Shown piece after piece: positions 1 through 13,900 of a DNA stretch of 64,000 nucleotides. The notes under the pieces are model-generated. The model saw nothing but the letters and a program-made list of their open reading frames with translations. It searched no databases and was not told where the DNA came from. Position 1 is the first letter of the stretch, and the number at the start of each line of letters is the position of its first letter. This DNA is from Gibbula magus (taxonomy: Eukaryota; Mollusca; Gastropoda; Trochida; Trochidae): NCBI GenBank assembly GCA_936450465.1, contig OW388293.1, positions 32,431,860 through 32,495,859 of the forward strand. The letters run 5' to 3'. Both the position numbers and the translations under genes were made by a program.

Positions 1-2989
1 TACATTGTAGCATAATATAATTATTTATTTGTTTCATAACTGTTTATGTTACGCCAGACGCGAAATAATTATTTATCTTTAGCGATTTGAATACTTTTCA
101 GGGTATTTGTCTATGCTCAACCACTTGAAACACGTTATCATTACTGAACACGAAATTTTTATGTTCGTTTCATTTATGGATGTCTTTGATGAAAATCTAC
201 GTCAGTCCTTTCACCTTTGTCGACCTTTTATAGTTGCCATATACTTTGTGAGATTAGACCAGAGAGAGAGAGTTTTAAGAGCCAATTTCAATTTTACGTT
301 ATATTATATTTATTATGTATTGTTGCCATATTCATATCATTAATTAATTGTCACAACCAGTTCACCTTTGCGCCATTACGTCATCACCATTGTCATCAGA
401 ATTCATATGTACACTATTGTCTTACCTCATCCTTGCGCACCATGACGACATTGCTAAACCACGATACTGGTCTACATGGACAGTGAATGTCAGAAGACAA
501 CAGTGTCTGCAACCTAGAATAGAGACTTCCTTTGTAATACTGCGTTAATCAAACGACGCCCTGGATTCAAACCTAACGTACATGCGATAATTGAGGCGGA
601 TGAACCGTTGTGTATATAGGGCGCCGAAGAAAGACCCTTTGGCAAGTAGATGCGTTTGGGAGTATTGTAATTTGGTTACTTGGGCAATATAATTTTCTGT
701 GATTGGTAGTTATCGTCTGAATTCCAATGTTTGAATCTAAGGTGTCGTTTCTTCAGACTCACGATCAACATGTTTAGCCCTGGTTTATGGAATTTAGGAC
801 CGTGTGTATCAATACAACTCAATAAGATCGTAGAGATAGACGTTAAAATGCACACCGCTTTGACAATGAACGTCATTTGTAATTCTAGAAACGTATGATG
901 TTTTCAATTGACCTTTTGTTAGAAACGTAAACGATAAAAATGTATACATGAACAGACAATCTCATGTAGATGAATTTTATAGAGGAAAGTGTTCTTAGTC
1001 AACTGCCGAGTTTGGAAAGTGTAGCATAGACTAGTTACATGTTACATATATATGATTTGACCTCTTGTTGCTATTGATGGGATCGTAACATGCATGTATT
1101 TATGAATATTTTATATTTGCATGTGGGAATTGGATTTTCGTTTTCAGTATCGTGTCTTTATTTGCGTAAATAACTGTAGTCCTTACACATATAATGTTTG
1201 AAATACTTACACATATACTTTCGAAATTGTATTCAAATCTCAATTTGACTTAGGCTTATTAAAAAACGCGGTAATCTAACATACCATTTAACGCGATTAA
1301 GAGAATAAGAAAATATATTGAATATCATGTTAGCTAAAAAAATGAAACGTGAAAATGATAATACAGTAGTAATGTAAACGGAAATAAACAAAGTCGACGT
1401 GTATTTAATTTGAAATAGAACTCCAATGAAAAAGTTTAGCAAAAGGTGTTTGGTGTTTTATTGGGTTTTTGTTGCACAAGTTCCTCAAAACTTATCATTT
1501 ACCTAATCTAACTCTTGACCTGAGTATTTATTTTGACTTTTTTTGTAAATAACAGATGAGACCAGGGTAGTTTATATTGATTTCTTTACCTGGTGATAAG
1601 TTGTATGAAAAGAAATCAATAGCATAACTATTAAATACATTAAAGTCGAACACTTGGTTATGATACAAATACCAAGTTTTTTCTGTGGGAGGTAACCATG
1701 TGGATTCATTCTGTAACAGACGGTACAATACAAGGTTGTTTGAAGTAGTTTGATGGTAGATTTCCAACGAAACTTTGATCATATTTCAATGTGATTGCAA
1801 AATTGTTGATGAATGATTGATGATGACCTTAATGAAGCTTTAAATTCATTAGTCCATGACAATACAGGTAAACAATTACCTGTGAACTTTGACCTCAGGA
1901 GGTTGTGGTTGTTATTAGTCACTTGACACGTGTTTACGTCACCTTATTGTTTGTGGTGCTCTGTTATTTCATACAGGTGAACTGATATTTAACCTTATTA
2001 ATTTATTATAGGATATTATTAGTGTATGGAATAAGCTTGAAAGGTACCCTTCATTAAAGTCTACTTTTTGTCAATTCAAATGGCAAAGTTTTCAAAAACA
2101 TGCATCTCGCCGGTCCGGCTAGCGTTATTCCATACACTGATTACAGGTTGTTGGCGGGGCTTGCAAGTGTCGACTTTATCTCCCATTGACCGCTAATAAA
2201 TGGTTCCAAGCTGTTGTGGTGTCTTCATTATTCTTTACTTTGTATCCATTAGTTGCTACTTACTCCGACACTGGTGAATATTGGAAGATTGATATACAGT
2301 TCGTGTGGTAAGGTCACGCTGTATGAGGCATTGATACGCTTGTATTCGGCTCTGTGTCGGTTTGTACCAACCAACATTGTAACAAATATACCCAATGAAT
2401 AATAAAAATGGTCTAGATATGAATCATACATTGGTAAACATGTACATTAACCAAACATTTAACAGCAACTTCGTAAATACATGTACAGACTGAGCCATAG
2501 AAGGTTCTGTTTGGTGAAACCGAGTCCTGGAAGGACATATTATTGTATCTTCCTATTCGACCTATATTGAAGTTATTCAAACAGCTTTACCTTCCCAAGG
2601 AATAGTGTAAGGATATGACTCATGCTCTATACATTTATGAATACAGGACACCCACAACTAACAGTACCTATACAACCTTGAATACAGCTATGAATATAGT
2701 ACGGTGTACACACGTGCAGTCGTACACAGTTAACTCGATAATAAAAGTATTGTGCATGCACACGGTTAGGCATTGGTGGGCAAACATATAAATACTGAAT
2801 ATTTGTATATTGTGAATCAGATCCATGGTTAGTCTTATACTGAGACTCTGAAAAAATAGAGCCACTGGCTCTGTAGCTCATCAGGATTTATATACATTAA
2901 CTAATTCAAAATGTCAACTTCTAGGTGAGAGGTACAACGCATAGGAAGCACTTTAAATGGAGAAGATGAAATAGGTATTAAGGTCCTTA
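1..2989. other. No gene recognised
   Basis: AT-rich DNA with only short unrelated open frames. None resembles a known family or shows convincing splice borders. A short dispersed repeat (GAGCCACTGGCTCTGTAGCTCA) lies at about 2858-2880; related sequence recurs near 31510-31580 and 36380-36470, so it is an interspersed element rather than a gene. Confidence 0.6.
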
Positions 2990-4390
2990 CCCCTCTGACC
3001 TTTCTTTGAGACCAGAGATAAAACCCCCTACAAATTAAGACACACTTGAAGATTTAATTCATAACTGTTGTTTCCTTTAAATTACCTCCCTTTGAAGAGC
3101 ACATAAAATCTCCAGATGAAAATAGGTTTTAAAGGTTGTGACCCCTGTGACCCTATTTGGGGTCAGGGGGTCACGAAATCTACAATTTAGAATCCCCATT
3201 GGCAAAGGAGTCTGCACACTACATTTCAGCTCTGTCGACCTTTTGGAACTGGAGAAGAAGTTGAAAATAGTTTTTTAAGCTTGTGACCCCTGTAACCCTA
3301 TTTGGGGGCACGGGGTCACGAAATCTATAAGTTAACTTCCTCATTGGCAAAGGAGTCTGCACACAACTTTTCAGCTCTGTAGACCTTTTTGGAATTGGAG
3401 AAGAAGATCAAAATGGGTTTTTTTAAGTTTGTGACCCCTGTGACCCTATCTGGGGTCACGAAATCTACAATTTGAAATTTGATTGAAATACTAAATGGGT
3501 ATCCATCCACTCCACGTCTTAACAATTCATTAACGGCTAAGTGGACTCTACCATTCTACACAATAGGGGTGAGGGAGTGACACTCTGCGTTTAGTGTAGG
3601 CGATACGAGGTTTTTGTTTTAGGTCTAGGCAATATGGGGTGTAGGCGATACGAGGGCAAGCCCTTTGCAGTGCTCTGTGGAACATGTTATCCCTACATAA
3701 TATGAAGCTCTGATTACCATAAACCACTGCAAGCTTGGTCACCCAGGGCAGCTCATATTACGCTAGCCCAAGGACAGTTTGAGCTAGTTGCTTAAATTTG
3801 GGAAATTGCAAAGGCTTAGAAGAGTCTGCATACAATAGTACAGCCATCTAGGTATGTATGTTCTGGAGAAGAAGATGAAAATAGGTTTTAAGGTCATGGC
3901 CTGTGAGGCCCTTATTTGGGGCCATAGGGTCAGCAAATCTACATTTTAAAATCCCTATTGGCTGAAGAGCCTGCGCACAATATTACAACCTTCTAGGTAT
4001 TTTTATTCTGGAGAGGAAGATTAACATAGATATTTAGGTCATGGCCTGTAAGGCCCGTATTTGGGACCATAGGATCACCAAATCTACAATTTAGAATCCG
4101 CATTTGCTAAAGAGTCTGCACACAATATTACAGCCTTCTTGGTCTTTTTTGTTTTGGAGAAGAAGATGAACATATATGTTTAGGTTATGGCCTGTGGGGT
4201 CCTTATTTGGGGTCACAGGGTCATCAAATCTACAATTTAGAACCCCCTTCAGCCAAGCAGTCTGCACATAAAATGTCAGCTCTCTGGGGTCATCGGTTCT
4301 GGAGAAGAAGTGGAAAAAGCGAAAAGTTAACAGACGAACGGATGGACGGACGGACCCATCGGGCTGTTCAGGCTTGATGAGCTAAAGGTA
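2990..4390. repeat. Degenerate tandem array, unit about 145-150 bp
   Basis: The phrases 'ggagaagaagatgaaaata', 'gtgacccctgtgaccctat', 'ggggtca' and 'gagtctgcacacaa' recur in the same order about every 145-150 bp (near 3110, 3250, 3396, 3862, 4012, 4155 and 4300). The array ends with a run of ggacgga and 'cccatcgggctgttcaggcttgatgagcta'-like sequence. A related copy lies inverted at 32640-32885, and its end sequence recurs at 57110-57140. An insert with two copies of 'gtgtaggcgatacgagg' interrupts it near 3590-3655. The array is noncoding. Confidence 0.75.
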
Positions 4391-5229
4391 ATTATTCGTA
4401 AAATATAACCATTTTATTAGATATTGGAAAGGATATGTTCTGGAAAAAAGGCAAAAGGCTTCTTTCCAATATGTTTTCAAAATTTTTTTCAGACTCTTGT
4501 CTAATCCATGGCTAGTAAATAGTTTCTCTTTTTTAAAATCGGTAACACTATTATTGGTCTTGCTATCCATGTATATTGAGATAGTCTAGGACATGTACTG
4601 TATCAAATGTTCTCACGTTATTGAGCCTGACTGTGTGGTAATGACATGCTCATGTTTATGGCCAGCTGAATGTATTCACAATACAACAACATTATAGCAT
4701 CAAAGTATGTTTATAATGACGTAGTGTTACTGCTGTATACTACTGTTTGAGAAGCATTCTAGAAGTTAGGTGTTATGAGGAAGACAATTGGATATTTATG
4801 GATGATCAACTTCTTTACTTAACAACTGCAACGTTTCGGTATATACTTACACCGTTATCACGCATATGGGAGAGGTAATAAAACAGCAGGGCGAGTTGAT
4901 TATTTTTAACGAATCCACTGCTCCGAATGCATTCTCCATCTTAATCCATGTATGACGTCACGAAACATGCATATGTGATCATTTTACATTTGAAACAATA
5001 AATTTCAATTATGGGACACCAAAATTAATTATTTTGCAAATTTCGGTGCTCATTCATCGGATATGGTACACAATTAGCTGCGACCGTCATGAAATGGATT
5101 CTTCCACGCACGTGCAGCGCAAAACTCCCACGCGAAGCGATGTGATTGACAGCTAAAAATTTGCCTTTCATGCCTTCCGTGCATTGAATAGAACGCGGGA
5201 TTCTTACTGACAACAATTCTAAGGTTTCT

Positions 5230-5300
5230 AACAGCGTCTTGTGGCCTAGTGGTTAGAAGCCCTGACTACCAAGGGTTGCATGTTCGATTCCAGGTTCATG
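5230..5300 (+). repeat. tRNA-derived SINE head or tRNA pseudogene
   Basis: The sequence carries a box-A-like 'tggcctagtggttagaag' followed by a box-B-like 'gttcgattcc' at tRNA spacing. The ends do not form a 7-bp acceptor stem, so it is not a functional tRNA. A tRNA-derived SINE head is the best reading. Confidence 0.5.
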
Positions 5301-5490
5301 CATTACAAACATTAATTTGTTTATAGTTGTCTAGATATTTTGAGATCCTATCCTATACGTCAAGACAAAATACATCAGTCTCGAAAAATGTACCATGACT
5401 GAAAATGTCTAAACCTAACACCCCTCCTGACTGGGACAGTCAATGACCAGTAGATTCCTAAATAATAATCAACTGATAACACAATAGAGT

Positions 5491-6440
5491 GACATCATGA
5501 ATCTAGGAATAAAAGTCACAAGAAAAAAAGTCACAGAAAAAAAGTCATGGAAAAAAAGTCACAGGAAAAAAAGTCACAAATTATATTAAAATGCATATAA
5601 GTGACTAATTCTTTCATTATTTTAGTAAATAATCCTTTGATATGCATGATAAATTATTGTTTGTTGTAAATCCACATATGTTTAGAACCATTTAAGCTTG
5701 GATAGTAAGGTTATTGGCTTTATTGTAATCACAAATTGAGTGTTGTTTTTGTTAATTGTTATGAATAGCAATGAACTGTTGACTTGTGTTGTTTTTGTTA
5801 ACAGACTATCAGTATGTATACTTAGTATACAACCGTAACAGAATGCTGGCCTACTGACTGATTCGCTGAAACGCCTTGCTCAAGCTGACACCATCTTCAT
5901 GGACGGCACCTTCAAGACGTCACCTCGTATCTTCACTCAAATCTTCACTATGAGAGTTCCTTTCAGGGACACCTACATCACTGCTAAGAACTATTTCAGG
6001 CTGTTGTTGATAAGATTGAAGAGTTAGGACTTGATGTATTTGTAGAAACTGTGACATACTTCAAAAGAACATATGTCAAAGGACACTACCGACAGCGTCC
6101 AGGACAAGGTCTGACCCTCAACATGAGAAGAGTCCCTCCCATGTTTCCTCCTGAGGTGTGATGTCCAGAGACAAGTGTATTTTAAGTGTCTATTGTGAGA
6201 ATAGTGCTATCAATAAAGAGGGTTGAATTGTCCAGATGATGATGATGTCCAGAGATAAGTAATAAGTCTCTATAATGTTATTGTTTTAAAGTATATCGTT
6301 ATGAGAAATATTGTTTTTATTGATGGCTAATAAAAAGTTGTGACTTTTTTTCCTGTGACTTTTTTTTCCTACAGAAATTTGTGACTTTTTTTCCGTGGCT
6401 TTTTTACCTGTGACTTTTTTTCCGGTCACCGACATCATGA
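5491..6440 (+). mobile_element. Mutator-like (MULE) transposon remnant with 10-bp TSD
   Basis: Perfect 10-bp direct repeats 'gacatcatga' at 5491-5500 and 6431-6440 bracket a 930-bp element, within the target-duplication size usual for MULEs. Both ends consist of inverted sub-terminal repeats of 'aaaaaaagtcacag' (four to five copies at each end). Between them, about 5860-6165 encodes in broken + frames a stretch like RLAQADTIFMDGTFKTSP followed by QIFTMRV, the DGTF signature of MULE/FLYWCH-linked transposases. A later part reads like MRRVPPMFPPEVW. The coding part is short and frameshifted, so the element is dead or non-autonomous. Confidence 0.7.
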
Positions 6441-8279
6441 CCATGGATTAAAACTAAGAGAAGGCCTGTGATTTATATTCAGGGGCTGTGTTTGGTTAGG
6501 CACGACTAGAGATTATAGATACACCACATAAGTGACGTTTCAGCAATGAGGTATAGTTAAAATATTCTAGATTGTTGAAATGGGTCAGTATATTGAATAT
6601 CATGTAAAATTATACTGTTGTATTTTAACATCGATGACGGTTGTATGGAACACTTTAGAAGACACTTAGTCGAAATTTCAATTACGTTTCCCCATATAAA
6701 CACATTCGTAATCTTTGTAAGAATAGTTTTATATAATATAATTGATACAATAATCGGAAAAGGCATTATCAAACACGCAAGTGTGTCACACGAATGAATG
6801 CTCGTGTGAATGTTTTATTTCTGGACGACAGCAAGGAAGGAACCTGAAAGTGGTAGAGTTTCGTTACACCGGTAGACAAACTTAGGAGTGTGGTAAATAC
6901 AGTAAAATTATACTTCGATGTAAAATATAGTTGATACCTGTCTCCGTCCTGGGCAAAAAAAACCATATTACCAGCTGCCACAGCAATCGTTAGACTCTCC
7001 GCCGAGAAGCGACATGGGTAACGATCGTATGACTGTCATCAATGGAGCATGAAGCCCTCCGAAATGCAAGAGCTCCAAAACCACCAGATCGATCAGTTGT
7101 TCTTAGTTCACTAGGCTTATGTATTCATTCTACGTATTTTAACTGCGTCATGTAAACAGTAAATAGTCTGCTCACTCAATGCAGATATAACTGACCTTCC
7201 CTATTACATGTTAAAGCGATTAAAAGTACTGTGCATTGAATTCCATCGTGACGAAGATGCCATTTTGTTTTCAAACGGTAGAGAGCTGGTTTATCCATCT
7301 CCGTATCGTATTAAAGAAATAAAGTTGTACATTTTGATAAAATGGCAAAATAATTCCTATGTAAGCATTTCCCTTGGATGATATCATGTGCACACAATGT
7401 CCAGATGCCCGTGGTATTGGTCTGGACTACCCTTCTTTGAATCAAGTGTATATCTCGTCTACGGCTCGGGTAACACTTCCTGAAAGATTGGCACATCACA
7501 CTGCGTTTCTTTCGAGAGAATCTTACAAATCGTATTGTAAATGAAGGAATTGTACCATTGTTCATTTATCAAGAAGAGCCACGGTGGTTACTTTATTGTT
7601 TACTTCTTACCGAAACACAAATGAGCTGTCAAATTACTACTAACATGAAGATCACATGACAAGAAGTTTCTTTATATTGGAATTCTCCACAAACTACACA
7701 TTTGAACACAGAGACTTTAATCAATTGTATTAAGATACATGCATGAATATGACATGGTGCAATTTATGTTAAAACTAACATCATCGAAAGAACAACGTGC
7801 GAACTTACGAGTGTATGGGCATTTTACGGCCGCTTAAGAAGAATCGTGAGTTCTTAAACGTTTATGCAGACTTTTTTATTAAATTTTTATAATGAATGTA
7901 CCTTCATTCTTTTGACTATACTAAAACTTTCAGTTTCATATTAAGTTTTTACACAGTCATGTGGGGCAGGACTAATACAGACTTTTAGAACTGGTTTATC
8001 AATTTCGAAACTGGAAAGATCCAAACATTAAATTGAATTGTCCATCAAATATAATACTTAGTAAGTTTTATATTGCTCTTTTACAGTGCTATTCAATGAC
8101 AGTTCGTACTTTGTTAAAAACATCGTGATTGGAACCACATTTGTCTAGACCCACTGTTGAGATTTTACGAGCGTTTCAGTTAATTGAAATTGAAGGAATT
8201 TACATTCCCAGGCATCACATAAAATGTCACGATAATTTTTTTAAATAATCAAATATCAGGCATATACGATACATATAGA
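6441..8279. other. No gene recognised
   Basis: AT-rich noncoding sequence. Open frames of 60-84 codons on the minus strand show no recognisable family, no splice-supported continuation and no membrane or signal features worth defending. Confidence 0.55.
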
Positions 8280-8449
8280 ATACTAAACTACGTCCCGTTT
8301 GATAACATGTATATGAAACGAGTGGATGGTTTGGTATTTTAACGAGCGAAATGAATGGCATCGGTATGTAACTCGCTTTCGCTCGTTAAAATACCAAACC
8401 ATCCACTCGTTTCATATACATGTTATCAAACGGGACGTCGTTTAGTATT
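8280..8449. repeat. Long near-perfect palindrome (foldback element)
   Basis: The left arm (8280-8350, starting 'atactaaactacgtcccg') is matched by its reverse complement at 8378-8449, ending 'cgggacgtcgtttagtat'. The loop is about 27 bp. The arms are about 70 bp with very few mismatches, which points to a recent insertion or a conserved hairpin. No coding potential is seen, and it is probably a small foldback MITE. Confidence 0.85.
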
Positions 8450-10930
8450 ATATATGTACATCTTCCTATTAGCAATGTTAAGTATAAAAATAAATACAAA
8501 TATTTTAAAGAATTCAAAATAAATGAACATGCAAGTATTCAATTGTCACTACGAACACTTAGCTTGACGTATTTGGCGAACGGAATATTCACGCAGCTTT
8601 TCTAGATCATCGATCATAACACATGGTGATTCACCTATAATAATAAAACTAATGCCGATGCGATAAGATTTGTTCAAATCATGATTAAACGGCAGGTCCT
8701 TAAGACCACATCGTGAGGTGAACAAGGAAATCTAAAAACTGTTTGTCATGTTTGTCAGAAAAAATATATAAATAATAATATATACATATTTGTTCACGTA
8801 GCTAATTAAAACTTTAAGTGCATTTCGCAATATACTGAATTATTTTTATTTTCGATCGATATATATATCCTAATGAATTGCAAGAATTTTAATCTTCCCA
8901 AATGGACAGTCCCATCGAAGATCATAACCGTTTGAATTTGGTATAAACTCTGTGACACTTCTAGATATAGGCCTACAAATGATTTCATTTTGAAGGTACC
9001 TTAAATGCACTGCAGCCGTTATTACTGAAATACAATTCTCTTACAAAAAGATAAATGGATCTTACTAATGGCTAAATATTACTTCTGAATCAATAAAAGG
9101 TATTCTAAAAATGAATCTACATGGTTCGGATAAGTCATGCGAGTACATTTCCCAACGGCCATGATATTCACATTAAAATGGTCGCTCGAAGGTAGCTCAA
9201 GTGATGTTGTGATACCTAAACACTCAGAGTAGAGTTTTAAATATTCTACTAGGATGTAATGGTCAACTATATTGCTGTCTGAACTCTCAAAATCGAAAAT
9301 CTACCTTACACACCAGTGGCGGATCCAGGAATTCTTTTTGTTTGTAATTAACTTGTTATTACAGAGAACCCTGTAACGTGAAAGGACTTCTGACCAGGGA
9401 AGCAGGAGTCCTATTGATTAAAAGAAATAAATGAGAAGGATTTCTGTGTTGATTTTATTTTTACACAAAACAAAGCACATATCATTCACTCACACATTCA
9501 CCTATTATGTAGACATGAGATTATTGTTTTCTTTTTATCACTCATTTAGATACTTTGACAAGAATCAGAATGTATTACATTGAGAAACAATATCATTAAT
9601 AGGCATAAAGGAACAATAAAGTAAGATTTACTAAAAGCTATATTTTTCAGGAATTTTGAGGGTGGGGGGTTCCACCAATTGAAAAAAAGGGGGGGGGGGG
9701 GGTCCAAAATGTTTCCCCCATAGCAAAAAGTGCCGCTGTATAATACGTCGCACCATTTTCTTCCAATAGGGATTGTTGTTTTCCGTGTCCGTGGATACGG
9801 CTAATCGGGTCGTGTAATGATATGTTTTACCTTCTAACGTAAAAATACATTGTATTAACTTTAATAAATGACAAATTTGAGAGAAATTAATATATGAAAA
9901 AAAGTGCTACAGCGCCTTTAAGAAAAGAACCCATTGCATGAATACTTCAGAAAAGGGAATCATCATTTCCATTGAAACGAAATAACATTATTTCCCACTG
10001 TTGATGGACAATATTCAATTAAGGGAACACCAAAACTATAAGGTATACCCCCGTGTTGTTTTCGGTATAAATGTAAATATATTCAGAGGGACATTTACAA
10101 TCATATCATTATGAACTTTATTTTTTCTTTCTAATTTAACTTTTTCCCGTTGAACTAATTGAGGTTATACAATTCTTTTCCCACTTTTCCCTTCCGACTT
10201 TTTATGGAGGTAGGCCTACGCCCTAGTAACCTCTGTGGGAAGAGAATGAGGTTGAATTGAATTCAGCATATTGATGATCTACTAGATACGCAGAAACAAA
10301 CTAATTCTCTACATCACTAGCTGTTACCTTACATGATTGAAAAATAGTTGTATGTAAATGATAATTTGAATATATAGCATTTAAAGCTTGAATGGTTTTA
10401 ATGGGTTTCAATGCATTTGGAATTATTATTTCAAAACTTCGATTAAATGTAATTATAGATAATTTTAAAAGCTCACAAAAGAAACCTCAACACATTTCAT
10501 GAGTATATTTATAGAAACATATATCTAAACCTATTTAATCTACACAGCCCAAAATAAGCAAAGCTGTTTCGTAATTTGTAAATCACGTTATGAGCGCAAA
10601 CCAGAACATGAATCACCGCTCTGGAATTCAACTCCGAAGACTTCAATATCCTATTTGTGGTCGTCAATGAACGTAAAGAGTTATGCCCCTTGGCCCAGTC
10701 ATCGCGTGATGTCGGCATGCTTGGTTTCTCACGATTTAGCGAATGGGCTGTGATACATTGTCACAATGGAGTCGCATAGAGAGCATTCGGCTGGTCATTT
10801 ACCTTACCGTAGATCGTAAATAGGTCAAACGTTCATTACTCGTCATTGGGCGGATAGTGAGTAAGCAAAGACTTGGTAGTGAGGGCTGAAATATCGTTGT
10901 ATTGAAGGATCGCGGGTTATCTATTTCAAT
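8450..10930. other. No gene recognised; repeat fragments
   Basis: AT-rich sequence upstream of the LDLRAP1-like gene. It contains a poly-G run near 9688-9702, a fragment ending 'gtgctacagcgcctttaa' near 9905-9920 that matches the end of the element at 42717-43071, and one copy (inverted) of the dispersed 'gtaacctctgtgggaagaga' motif near 10227. The LDLRAP1 promoter should lie at the right end, but I see no clear core-promoter motif. Confidence 0.5.
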
Positions 10931-13900
10931 ATGGACGCTCTTCTTCGAGTGGTACGCAAGAGTCCGACAGCAGCCGGAAAATCAAGACACAAGAGTACGT
11001 ATTGAGGATATCTACTTGAGTCAAGATTCGTTTGTGTAAACAGGAAATGGTTCACTGTTTATGTTGTATTAAAACACTAGATCACGTTCGTAGTTCATAT
11101 AATTTTAATTGGGGTCACCGTGACCCAGTTACAGAAATTTGACAGCTACTAAAGATTAACTCTAATTTGTAAACCTTGTGTAGCTTTGCCTTATCTAATC
11201 TTTTTTGAGTAAGAAAGGGCCAGTCTGTTCTACCTTTGGGTCATGACTGTTTTGAATTTGCTAACGTTGTGTTATCATTCATGACATGCCAGTGTTGAAT
11301 GTTTTCATTACTGTGTGTGTTGGATAGACAAACATAAACAGTTAGGCACCCAGAAAGAATGTGGGGATGATTAGCATGATTAGGGTGAATCAGAAGAGTG
11401 GTATTCATCATTCTGAATTTCATGCTTTAATGCTTTTGAATATGTTTTGATCAATCTTTCGCCGCCAAGGCTGCAATACTGCCGAAGCGATGTTAAACAA
11501 TAACTCACTAGTCACTAACTCATTGATTAATCTTGAATTATGTTTTCAGTACTTGCATAACATAAGATAAACTAAATATAAAAAGTTTGTTGACAGGGAT
11601 CCTAATCAAAGGTTTAAAAAACTTTTAAAAAAGATAGCCAACAAATTAAAGGGGCTATTTTAAAAGAAGATGTATGGTCTAACTGGAAATTGGAATCCAA
11701 GGCTTTAAAATACAATGCTTTAGATCTAAATGCTTTAAAAGACAATTCACTTCATAATTAAAACTCAAACATCACAGTAAGCCAATGGTTGAAAATATCT
11801 TTCACAAGTCACCGAATTCTTTTTTTTGCACAATTATGTCATAGACCTCTGTCTGAAACTCATACCAATTTGTTATGTTTTTCAATGAAAAGGAAAGTCA
11901 TCTGACTTACAGTGATTTATTTTCAAAGATAAAACTTGTTTCATCCCGGACCTCAGACTAAGAGATTATTTAACCTATAGTATTAATGTATGATAGAGAA
12001 AATCTTTCTTATATAAGGTCACTTGACTTCTCAGTCGCTGATGTCTGTTCAGAAACTTTATATTTCAGTGAGTTATCGCCACATAAAAGGGCCTGAAAAA
12101 CTTTCTATAGATGATCGTAATGTGGTCATAGACATACAATTCACTGAAGTCAACTGTTAGAGCCACTGATCGTATAACAGACGGTCAGTACTTATTACTT
12201 TTATTCAATTATTTCAGAGCTAGGAGAGGGATGGGGAGAGAACAAGGAGCCAGTAAACGAGGGAATCACATTCTACATGAAGTATCTGGGCTCCACTCTG
12301 GTGGAAGAACTCCCTGATGATGAGAGCTACGGGGACGGGATCAGCTCTCGAGCTGTGCAGACTATTGTACAAATGGTTCGTACATGCCCTCTGTGGGAAT
12401 ATTTATTATATATAAATTATAAATGTGGAAGATTTTGGAGCAGTTGATGATGTAAAAGATTAAATAAGGCCCAGTAATTTATTGAATTTTAAAGTTAATT
12501 AGGTTCATTGTCGAGAAAAAAATATCTTGTAATGCATACATACCGGTACTTCAATATAATGCTAGATAAACAACAGAACAAGTCACAAGTATGTCAATCT
12601 CTTCAGTTGAAATAAGTTTAAAATCTATTTCTCCTGTTAAAAAATCTTTGATTGTTGCTTAGGATTATTCCTGGTAGTCTCAATCAGTTACATTGATTAC
12701 AATCATTGTGTACACAGTCAGACCCCTTTTATCTGCACGGTTTGGTTATATTTTTGGTTATATATATTTGGTATATTCGATGTTTCCATATTCCATTTAT
12801 GAAATTGCAATATTTCCTCCTGCAGGCAAAAACAGCTGGTAAGAAGCTGACCAAGGTCTCTCTGACTATATCTCCAACTGGAATACACATGAAGGATCTT
12901 TACACTAAAGAAGTCGCCTTCGACCTTTCAATATACCGGTAGGTTAAGTTCAGTACCGCTGCTACCTCAATTAGTTGTGTTCCGTCAGTTTCCAAGTCTG
13001 CTTTCAGAACACATTATTAGCCAAAAAAATTGCCATCAATTGTTTTAAAAGGTATATTTTTATACCCCAGCCTTACAGCATAAGCAGGGGTATATAGCGT
13101 TCATTCTGTCCATCACAATACTTTGTGCAGAGCATATTTCTCAAACTGTACATGTTAACTTCTCCAAACTTCCTACACATATTAGCCATGATCTCTAGTT
13201 GTTCCTTTTGAGGGTTAGACTGATTTCTGAATTTTTATTTCTTGTGGTTTCCATGGAAACATGACCAAAACAGTGACTCTGTAAGAAAGTCATTTTCTGT
13301 GGAGCATATCTCCCAAACTAAACATGCTAGCTTCACCAGACTTGCTACATGTTAGCCATGATCTCTTGTTGTGCCTTTTGAGGGTTAGACCTATTTCTGA
13401 AGTTTATTTTTTGCGGTTTCCATGGAAACATGACCAAAACAGTAACTGTGAGGAAGTCATTTTGTGCAAAACGTTTCTCCCAAACTATACATTCTAGCTA
13501 CACCAAACTTGCTACACATGTTCGCCATGATCTCTAGTTGTGCCTTTTCAAGTTTAGACAGATTTCTTAATTTTCCTTTCGGCGGTTTCCATGGAAACAT
13601 AACCAAAACAGTGACTCTGTTATGAAGTCATTTTGTGTGGAACTTATCCTTCATACACAAGTTAACCATGGTGCCTAGGTGTGCCTTTTAAGGTTAGACC
13701 TATTTCTGAATGTTAATTTTGGCGGTTTCTGTGAAAACATGACTTAACAGCAGGGATGCAGAAATCGGTCTATTTGCCGGACATGTCCGATTGTAAATCC
13801 AGTTTGACCGATTGGAAAATTGACCTATCGGACATCAGTTGACCGATTGCAGAAAATAAAAGGAAAACTAAACTTACAAGCATTAAATAAAGGCAAACAG

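Noticed and set aside
5230..5300. Functional tRNA gene
   Set aside because: Box A and B are present but no acceptor stem forms, so it was called a SINE head or pseudogene.
9312..9740. Possible TIR element starting 'cagtggcggatccagg' and ending 'tgccgctg'
   Set aside because: The inverted match is only about 8 bp with a mismatch and no target duplication was found; support is too weak.
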